A DNA stretch of 11,238 bases from Chloroflexota bacterium. GTDB lineage: Bacteria > Chloroflexota > Anaerolineae > B4-G1 > SLSP01. Below, piece by piece: positions 6,751 through 11,238 of this stretch. Both the position numbers and the translations under genes were made by a program. The DNA is taken from positions 1 to 11,238 of the forward strand of contig JAAAOZ010000396.1 in the NCBI GenBank assembly GCA_009908585.1, written 5' to 3'. The notes below the pieces were generated by a model. The model did no database searches, had not been told where the DNA came from, and saw nothing but the letters and a program-made list of their open reading frames with translations. Each line of letters opens with the position of its first letter. Position 1 is the first letter of the stretch.

Positions 6751-7244
6751 CATCACAAAACGGAAAGCGCAACGTCCTTATTCTGTGCACCGGCAACTCG
6801 GCGCGCAGCCAGATGTCGGAGGGATTGATCAATCATCTGCTGGGCGATCAATGGACCGCCTCCTCCGCCGGGACCCAACCATCGGGCTACGTCCATCCAC
6901 AAGCTATCGAGGTAATGCAGGAATTGGGGATCGACATCTCCGATCAAACCTCCAAATCCGTCGAAGAGTTCCGTCACGCCACATTTGACTTAGTCATCAC
7001 CGTCTGCGATAATGCAGCTAAGAATTGCCCCACCTGGTTGGGCAGCGGCAGTGTCGAGCACATCGGCTTTCCCGATCCGGCCGCCGTCGAAGGCACGCCT
7101 GAAGAGAAGCGCGCTGCTTTCCGCGTGATTCGTGATGCTATTCGCGAGCGGGTTGTGGTATTCGTAGCGAATTGGAAGCCAGATGAGCCAGACGAAACGG
7201 GTGCGGTCTCTGACCTAAAGTTCACCTTGAAGGGAGCAGAATAA
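6747..7244 (+). CDS. arsC: Arsenate reductase, thioredoxin-coupled (low-molecular-weight phosphatase fold)
   Basis: Predicted to reduce arsenate to arsenite in the cytoplasm using a cysteine relay recharged by thioredoxin. The N-terminal P-loop CTGNSARS gives the CX5R motif (C14, R20). The relay cysteines C87 and C94 (CDNAAKNC) have the same spacing as C82/C89 of the plasmid pI258 enzyme, and FPDP carries the general acid D110. These extra cysteines separate it from plain tyrosine phosphatases of the same fold. At 165 residues it is slightly longer than the usual 130-140, through both termini. RBS GGGAGG (6736-6741) lies 5 bases before the ATG. It sits inside the pst operon, overlapping pstB and phoU, which suggests it detoxifies arsenate taken up by Pst. 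Arsenite would then need an exporter, which is not visible here. Confidence 0.9.
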   Translation: MTSQNGKRNVLILCTGNSARSQMSEGLINHLLGDQWTASSAGTQPSGYVHPQAIEVMQELGIDISDQTSKSVEEFRHATFDLVITVCDNAAKNCPTWLGSGSVEHIGFPDPAAVEGTPEEKRAAFRVIRDAIRERVVVFVANWKPDEPDETGAVSDLKFTLKGAE

Positions 7245-7906
7245 TGCAAGCTAAACCCCGAGAAACATTAGATCGCGAGTTGCAAAGTCTCAAAGATGAA
7301 GTCCTGAAGTTGGGCAGCATGGTCGAAGATGCGCTCATCACGTCGGTCGACCTCCTCAAACAGCGCGATATGGAAGGATCCAAACGCTTGATCGAACACG
7401 ATAAACGGATCAACGAACTACGATTCGCCATCGAGGATCACGCGATGACGGTGATCGCGCTTCACCAACCAATGGCCCGCGATGCGCGCATCCTCGGCGC
7501 GATGATGGAAATCAGCACCGAGTTGGAGCGCATCGGAGATTACGCTAAGGGCATCGCCAAGGTCAACTGCCTCATCGGGGATCAGCCTCTACTAAAACCC
7601 CTCATCGATGTCCCACAGATGGCAGAGAAAGCCCGCTCGATGCTCCACCGGGCGCTGGACGCCTTCGTGCGCTTGGACACCGAGGCAGCTTACGAGATTC
7701 CCAAATCCGATGATGAGGTAGACGGCCTCTACGACCAGGTCTATCGCGAGTTGATGACCTACATCCTGGCCGATCCCAGTTGCCTGGAACAGGCCAACTA
7801 CCTGTTGTGGGTGGCCCATAACCTGGAGCGCGCGGCGGATCGCGTCGCCAATGTCTGCGAGCGCATCATCTACACAGCCACAGGAGAGTTGACCGAACTC
7901 ACATAA
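7244..7906 (+). CDS. phoU: Phosphate signalling regulator PhoU
   Basis: Cytoplasmic regulator that in known systems links the state of the PstSCAB transporter to PhoR, keeping PhoR in its phosphatase mode when phosphate is plentiful. The 220-residue all-helical protein carries two PhoU repeats (about 15-105 and 120-210). Each has the metal-cluster motif: ELERIGDYAKGI with E93/E95/D99, and NLERAADRVANVCE with E195/D199/E206. The MARDARIL stretch (77-84) is also typical. RBS AGGGAG (7231-7236) lies 7 bases before the ATG, which overlaps the arsC stop in TAATG. It is the last gene of the operon, followed by a strong terminator. Length and motifs are normal. Confidence 0.94.
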   Translation: MQAKPRETLDRELQSLKDEVLKLGSMVEDALITSVDLLKQRDMEGSKRLIEHDKRINELRFAIEDHAMTVIALHQPMARDARILGAMMEISTELERIGDYAKGIAKVNCLIGDQPLLKPLIDVPQMAEKARSMLHRALDAFVRLDTEAAYEIPKSDDEVDGLYDQVYRELMTYILADPSCLEQANYLLWVAHNLERAADRVANVCERIIYTATGELTELT

Positions 7907-7936
7907 AATGCGTCGACAGAAATCTAATCGGCAGTC

Positions 7937-7979
7937 CAACCCCGCCAGGTTCTGATTCACCTTGCGGGGTTGCTTTTTA
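7937..7979 (+). terminator. Intrinsic terminator of the pst-arsC-phoU operon
   Basis: A perfect 9-bp stem (7937-7945 with 7964-7972) is extended inward, after one mismatch, by AGGT/ACCT (7947-7950 with 7959-7962). It is followed directly by CTTTTTA (7973-7979). Confidence 0.9.
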
Positions 7980-8002
7980 TCGCGTTTGTGCGAGAATAAA
8001 AG

Positions 8003-8008
8003 TATAAT
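8003..8008 (+). promoter_or_regulatory. Candidate -10 box for the MFS gene
   Basis: A perfect TATAAT lies between the phoU terminator and the MFS start, 46 bases before the ATG. No good -35 is found at 16-18 bases upstream, so the promoter may be weak or activated. It supports independent transcription of the MFS gene. Confidence 0.5.
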
Positions 8009-8054
8009 TACGGTTAGACAACATACCTCACAAGCCTGCACAAGGAGTATGAGA

Positions 8055-9446
8055 ATGAACATCCAACGTCCCAAAGGCATCCAAGCATTCACCATCGTCG
8101 TCATCGGACAAATCGTCTCGTTGCTGGGCAGCCAGATGACAACCTTTGCGGTCAGTCTGTGGGCGTGGGAACAGACCGGCCAAGCGACCTCACTCTCTCT
8201 GACCACGCTCTTTGGATTCGCGCCGACCATTTTTTTGTGCCCGATCGCCGGCGCTTTGGTCGACCGCTGGAATCGCAAGCTGGTGATGATGCTCAGCGAC
8301 ATCGCGGCAGCGCTCTCCACGCTGACCCTGCTGCTCCTCTTCTGGAGCGGCAACCTCGCGATCTGGCACCTCTACATCGCCAACGCCTTCAACGGGATCT
8401 TCGCCGCCTTCCAGTTCCCCGCCTACTCCGCCGCGATCACGACGATGGTTTCCAAGCGCCACTACGCGCGCGCCAACGGCATGATGTGGCTGACCGGCCC
8501 GGCATCGAGCATCTTCGGCCCCATTTTGGCCGCCGGCCTCATCCACATCATCGGCATCGACGGCGTGATGCTCATCGACATCGCCACCTGCGTAGTCGCC
8601 GTGGGCGCCCTCCTCTTCATCCTAATTCCCAAACCTAAGGTCTCCGCCGCCGGACGCGAGGGACAGGGCAATCTCTGGCAGGAAATTCGCTATGGCTTCC
8701 GGTACATCTTAGAACGACCCAGTCTGCTGGGGATTCAATTGGTCTTCTTCTCCAAGAACCTCTTCAGCTACCCGGCCTTGGTGGTGCTGCTCTCGCCGAT
8801 GATCTTAGCGCGCACGGGCAACAACGAATTGCTGCTTGGCTCCGTGATGTCCATCGGCGCGGTCGGCGGCTTGGTGGGGGGATTGGCGCTCAGCGTGTGG
8901 GGCGGTCCGCGCCGTCGCATCCACGGCGTGCTACTGGGCCTGGTCGCACTGCGCATCTTTGGTCAGAGTCTGTTGGGGATTGGGCAGGCGCTGCCCATCT
9001 GGGCCGTCGCCTATTTCCTCGTCTCCTTCTTCTTGCCCATCGTCAACGGCGCCAACCAGGCCATCTGGCAGGCCAAAGTCCCACCCGACGTGCAGGGGCG
9101 CGTCTTCTCCACCCGGCGCTTAATCGCCCAGTTCCCCACCTCGTTCGCGATGCTCTGGATCGGGCCGGTGGCCGACACCTTCTTCGAGCCGGCGATGATG
9201 CCCGGCGGCAGACTGGCGCCCATCTTTGGCGGCCTCATCGGCACCGGGCCGGGCGCGGGCATGGCCCTGATGATGTTCTTGGGCGGGATCGTCGGCGCAT
9301 TGCTGGCGCTGGCCGGCTACCTCAACCCGATGGTGCGCAACGCCGAGGACATCCTCCCCGATCACGACTTCGCCGCTGGGCGCCCCACCACCTCCCCATC
9401 CGCTGAACCGTCCTCAAGCCAGATGAAACAGTCGGCGCCGGCCTAA
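8055..9446 (+). CDS. MFS transporter, probable drug/solute exporter (MFS_3-like)
   Basis: Integral membrane carrier of the major facilitator superfamily, predicted to export a small molecule by proton antiport; the substrate is unknown. From the chosen start the protein has 463 residues and about twelve hydrophobic segments. MFS motif A, GALVDRWNRK, is at 66-75 between TM2 and TM3, and VPPDVQGRVFSTRR at 342-355 is typical of MFS_3 exporters related to EntS and macrolide-efflux proteins. The tail after about 430 is polar and rich in Pro/Ser. ATG 8055 is preferred because AAGGAG (8042-8047) lies 7 bases upstream; ATG 8049 is only one base from that site. The reading frame is open further upstream, to a TTG at 7962, but that lies inside the phoU terminator. 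It is a single-gene unit with no visible link to the phosphate genes. Confidence 0.85.
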   Translation: MNIQRPKGIQAFTIVVIGQIVSLLGSQMTTFAVSLWAWEQTGQATSLSLTTLFGFAPTIFLCPIAGALVDRWNRKLVMMLSDIAAALSTLTLLLLFWSGNLAIWHLYIANAFNGIFAAFQFPAYSAAITTMVSKRHYARANGMMWLTGPASSIFGPILAAGLIHIIGIDGVMLIDIATCVVAVGALLFILIPKPKVSAAGREGQGNLWQEIRYGFRYILERPSLLGIQLVFFSKNLFSYPALVVLLSPMILARTGNNELLLGSVMSIGAVGGLVGGLALSVWGGPRRRIHGVLLGLVALRIFGQSLLGIGQALPIWAVAYFLVSFFLPIVNGANQAIWQAKVPPDVQGRVFSTRRLIAQFPTSFAMLWIGPVADTFFEPAMMPGGRLAPIFGGLIGTGPGAGMALMMFLGGIVGALLALAGYLNPMVRNAEDILPDHDFAAGRPTTSPSAEPSSSQMKQSAPA

Positions 9447-9447
9447 G

Positions 9448-9480
9448 GGGCGCTGTTGCACAGCGCCCTGGGCCGTTTTT
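9448..9480 (+). terminator. Terminator of the MFS gene
   Basis: A perfect 9-bp stem (9448-9456 with 9460-9468, loop TGC) starts two bases after the stop codon. A T-run at 9476-9480 follows after a 7-base gap, which is longer than ideal. Confidence 0.65.
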
Positions 9481-9544
9481 AGCCATTCAGTATCGAAGGG
9501 CCAAAACTACATCACATAGAGAGATTCACCTTCCAAACTCAAAC

Positions 9545-9572
9545 TTGCCAATCCAGCGAAGTACGGTATAAT
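9545..9572 (+). promoter_or_regulatory. Housekeeping promoter of tRNA-Pro
   Basis: TTGCCA (9545-9550) and TATAAT (9567-9572) are separated by 16 bases. Transcription would start within a few bases of the tRNA 5' end at 9583. Confidence 0.75.
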
Positions 9573-9582
9573 GCGAAGCGTT

Positions 9583-9661
9583 CGGGGCGTAGCGCAGCTT
9601 GGTTTAGCGCGCACGGTTCGGGTCCGTGAGGTCCGCGGTTCAAATCCGCGCGCCCCGACCA
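9583..9661 (+). tRNA. tRNA-Pro, anticodon CGG
   Basis: The 79-base sequence folds into a full cloverleaf: acceptor stem CGGGGCG/CGCCCCG, D stem GCGC/GCGC with an 11-base loop containing GG, anticodon stem CACGG/CCGTG, loop TTCGGGT with anticodon CGG at 9619-9621, a 5-base variable loop, T stem CGCGG/CCGCG and T loop TTCAAAT. The C1-G72 pair and discriminator A9658 are the known bacterial tRNA-Pro identity elements. The 3' CCA is encoded (9659-9661). It reads CCG codons. It has its own promoter and terminator. Confidence 0.97.
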
Positions 9662-9666
9662 CCTTT

Positions 9667-9709
9667 TGAGCGCATGGATGATCTCACTTCCATGCGCTCA
9701 TTGTTTTTT
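9667..9709 (+). terminator. Intrinsic terminator of tRNA-Pro
   Basis: A perfect 12-bp stem (9667-9678 with 9689-9700) with a 10-base loop is followed by ATTGTTTTTT ending at 9709-9710. Confidence 0.9.
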
Positions 9710-9842
9710 AGGCCCCGTCACAACTCAAAAATCCAAGCAGAAAAACCAAAAGGAAGGGTAACTACGCCCTCATCCTCGATAGATATTCACTTCAGGCGGA
9801 TCACGGCGGCGACCGTGCTGGACGTATGTCGGCTCAGCGCTT

Positions 9843-10008
9843 CGTTGCCCGGCTCTTCAGGAATTCGCCGGATGCAATCATACCATCCCCATCCACAGCC
9901 CAGTAACGACGCGAAAAAGGTCTGTAATCCCCACAAACACGCAATTCTCGGCTACTTTTTGGGATACTGAGGGGGTTACCCGGCAAAACCCAAAAGACCC
10001 CGTTGCCC
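9843..10008. mobile_element. MITE copy B (150 bp, 9851-10000) with 8-bp target duplications
   Basis: The element is flanked by identical CGTTGCCC octamers at 9843-9850 and 10001-10008. Terminal inverted repeats of 23 bases (9851-9873 against 9978-10000) match at 16 positions. The left 21 bases are identical to copy A, the 45-base core at 9899-9943 matches it at 43, and the right 31 at 28; the segments between them differ in length and sequence. It contains no transposase and splits the GNAT gene. Confidence 0.9.
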
Positions 10009-10398
10009 GCCCCACAACGCGAGATGGTAGCGGACAACGCCGTCTCCATCGCCCAGGCGCACGTCTCCGAGCAGGCCTGGCTGCGAGCCATCCACGCAGA
10101 TGACGAGCTTGTAGGCTTCATCATGCTGCATTTCGGCTCCGATTACGATGACGGCATCGATTGCCCCGGCGTCTTCCTCTGGCGGCTGATGATCGCGAAG
10201 GAATTCCAGGGGCGCGGCTACGGCGCGCAAGCGATGGCCCGGCTGATCGACCATCTGCGTGCGCTGGGCATCCCGGAACTGTACACAAGCTGCGGGCTAG
10301 GCGCAGCAAGTCCGCTCGGCTTCTACGAGCGCGTGGGATTCAAAAGAACCGGGGCGTACTACGGGGAAGAGCCGGAACTCGTGTTGAAGATCGACTGA
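10003..10398 (+). CDS. Residual C-terminal reading frame of the interrupted GNAT gene
   Basis: This open frame starts at TTG 10003, inside the right-hand target duplication, and reads 131 residues of acetyltransferase core. An ATG at 10024 is the next possible start. Neither has a convincing ribosome site. It lacks the first strand and helix of the GNAT fold, about 29 residues, which lie upstream of the MITE. If it is translated at all it would be a truncated protein, probably inactive. Listed so that the open frame is not mistaken for a full-length gene. Confidence 0.45.
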   Translation: MPAPQREMVADNAVSIAQAHVSEQAWLRAIHADDELVGFIMLHFGSDYDDGIDCPGVFLWRLMIAKEFQGRGYGAQAMARLIDHLRALGIPELYTSCGLGAASPLGFYERVGFKRTGAYYGEEPELVLKID

Positions 10399-10430
10399 CG
10401 TCGATGTTTGGACGAGTTTAAGACCAAAAT

Positions 10431-10460
10431 ATCTGCGTTAATCCGTGGTTATCCGTGAGC
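10431..10460. repeat. Short imperfect direct repeat (10-base period)
   Basis: Three decamers in a row, ATCTGCGTTA, ATCCGTGGTT and ATCCGTGAGC, share an ATCyGyG pattern. They lie in the 99-base gap between the two convergent genes. Similar short intergenic motifs are widespread in environmental bacteria; no function is claimed. Confidence 0.4.
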
Positions 10461-10497
10461 TAAGAGGTGTCGGGCGGATAGAACAATTACCGTCTTT

Positions 10498-11238
10498 TTA
10501 TCGATTCGAGCCGGCAGCCCGGAATCGCAGCTCCAACATCACATCCGTGCGAAGCTGCAACTCGTAGGTCACCCGCCCCTCCTCGATCTGCGCTGGCGGC
10601 AGCGCGCTCTCCAACACCGTCGCCTGTCGCGGCAGCAGCACGGTGATCTGGGCCGGCGTCGGCTCTTTCCCCCCCTGGCGCTGGAGGTAGAGGCGATAAT
10701 GCCACACATCGCCATCCTCCTCCTGCGCCATCACCTCCGAGGGCAAGCTGTAGGTAAAGCGCGCCTCGTGTCGTCGCCCCGGCTTGAGCACGAAGAAAGT
10801 CCCGAAGACCGTCTTGCCCGACTCCTGCGGGATGACCTCCGGCTCCCCCCCACGACTCTTGCCACTGGCCAACATCCGCCCCGGCACCGGATGGGGGGTC
10901 GCGCTCAACAGACGACTGCCCTCCGGCACATACGCGCGCGCGTAGTTCCAGTGGCACTGCTCCATCCGGTGATCGTAGGTGTAATTCCGAGGCTTCTCAA
11001 AGTGATAGCAATAGCCCTCCTGCTGCGGGCCGAGATGCTGATAGTGCAGCGCTAAGGTCGCCTTAGGATGACGGGGCAGCCTCAGATCCACCGTATAAGA
11101 CAGGCGCTCTTCGATGTAGGGATTGACCTTGTTGTAGCCCAGATTCGCATCGACCGCCATCAGATAATCGCCCGGCCCGTGATAGAGCGCGCCATCCCAC
11201 CCCGTCTGACGCAAGATCTCCGCCGTCTGGCCGTCATC
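10498..11238 (-). CDS. DUF4012 domain protein, C-terminal part (cut by the window edge)
   Basis: The frame is open to the right edge, so 246 C-terminal residues are visible and the true start lies outside. The stretch GDYLMAVDANLGYNKVN, followed by YIEERLSYTVDL, is the hallmark of DUF4012 proteins, which are common in Chloroflexota and Actinobacteriota. After it come a CHWNYARAYVPEGSRLLSA segment, VFGTFFVLKPG and a series of alternating beta-like stretches. Family members are usually large, have an N-terminal membrane anchor and are thought to act at the cell surface, sometimes near polysaccharide genes; their function is not established. The stop (10498-10500) gives a natural C-terminus with no sign of truncation. 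The gene converges on the GNAT pseudogene and has no link to the phosphate genes. Confidence 0.82.
   Translation of the reverse strand, partial: DDGQTAEILRQTGWDGALYHGPGDYLMAVDANLGYNKVNPYIEERLSYTVDLRLPRHPKATLALHYQHLGPQQEGYCYHFEKPRNYTYDHRMEQCHWNYARAYVPEGSRLLSATPHPVPGRMLASGKSRGGEPEVIPQESGKTVFGTFFVLKPGRRHEARFTYSLPSEVMAQEEDGDVWHYRLYLQRQGGKEPTPAQITVLLPRQATVLESALPPAQIEEGRVTYELQLRTDVMLELRFRAAGSNR

Larger units (their letters stand above)
9764..10398 (+). pseudogene. GNAT-family N-acetyltransferase gene interrupted by a MITE
   Basis: The two coding halves are 9764-9850 and 10009-10398. Removing the 150-bp MITE and one target duplication joins them in frame (…RLSASLP + APQREMV…) to give a 158-residue acetyltransferase, a normal GNAT length. 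The N-terminal half carries IHFRRITAATVLDVCRL, which fits the first strand and helix of the fold. The C-terminal half carries the acetyl-CoA loop QGRGYG within LWRLMIAKEFQGRGYGAQAM, and the late-fold motif SPLGFYERVGFKRTG. A good ribosome site, AGGAAGGG (9751-9758), precedes an in-frame ACG at 9764 with 5-base spacing. ACG is probably a T-to-C change of the original ATG, because no other standard start exists there. With the insert, translation from the 5' half runs into a stop at 9968-9970. The original substrate is unknown; relatives include polyamine and amino-acid acetyltransferases. Confidence 0.82.

Noticed and set aside
7962..8054. Upstream extension of the MFS protein to a TTG at 7962 or an ATG at 8049
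   Set aside because: The TTG lies inside the phoU terminator, the extension covers the -10 box, and the ribosome site is one base from 8049 but correctly spaced for 8055.
9626..9970. A 114-residue open frame beginning inside the tRNA
   Set aside because: It crosses the tRNA and its terminator and ends in the MITE. Only its middle part (9764-9850) is meaningful, as the 5' piece of the broken GNAT gene.
1..11238. CRISPR array
   Set aside because: No set of regularly spaced short direct repeats with unique spacers is present. The repeats seen are the pstS duplication, the two MITEs and short palindromes.

Overview
The window looks like chromosome from a Chloroflexota bacterium (Anaerolineae-like, inferred). 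The basis is a C-terminal DUF4012 protein of the type common in that phylum, a moderately GC-rich coding style, and the overall flavour of the pst and MFS proteins. No ribosomal marker is present, so the phylum is an inference.

Bases 1-7980 form a phosphate-response block on the + strand. A PhoR-type sensor kinase (251-2023) comes first. A 377-bp intergenic region follows, holding hairpins, a small mobile element and a four-unit, 11-bp-period Pho box. It controls the transport operon: a lipoprotein PstS with two phosphate-binding domains in one chain, pstC, pstA, pstB, a thioredoxin-type arsenate reductase (arsC), and phoU. From pstC to phoU the genes are coupled by ATGA or TAATG overlaps. 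A hairpin with a short T-run separates pstS from pstC, and a strong intrinsic terminator closes the operon after phoU. The genes work as a unit: PhoR senses phosphate (through PhoU and the transporter in known systems), its unseen partner regulator should bind the Pho box, PstSCAB imports phosphate, and ArsC deals with arsenate that enters by the same route.

Bases 7981-9480 carry a monocistronic MFS exporter with its own -10 box and terminator. Bases 9545-9709 carry a complete tRNA-Pro(CGG) with promoter, encoded CCA and terminator.

Bases 9764-10398 are a GNAT acetyltransferase gene broken by a 150-bp MITE. A related 163-bp copy lies upstream of pstS. Both copies have imperfect terminal inverted repeats of about 23 bp and perfect 8-bp target duplications (GTGATCTT and CGTTGCCC), so the pre-insertion sequences can be rebuilt exactly. 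The right edge carries the 3' end of a DUF4012 gene on the - strand.

The most notable points are the tandem two-domain PstS (about 88% identity between halves by hand count), the MITE family with intact target duplications, its insertion one base into the Pho box, and arsC embedded between pstB and phoU.
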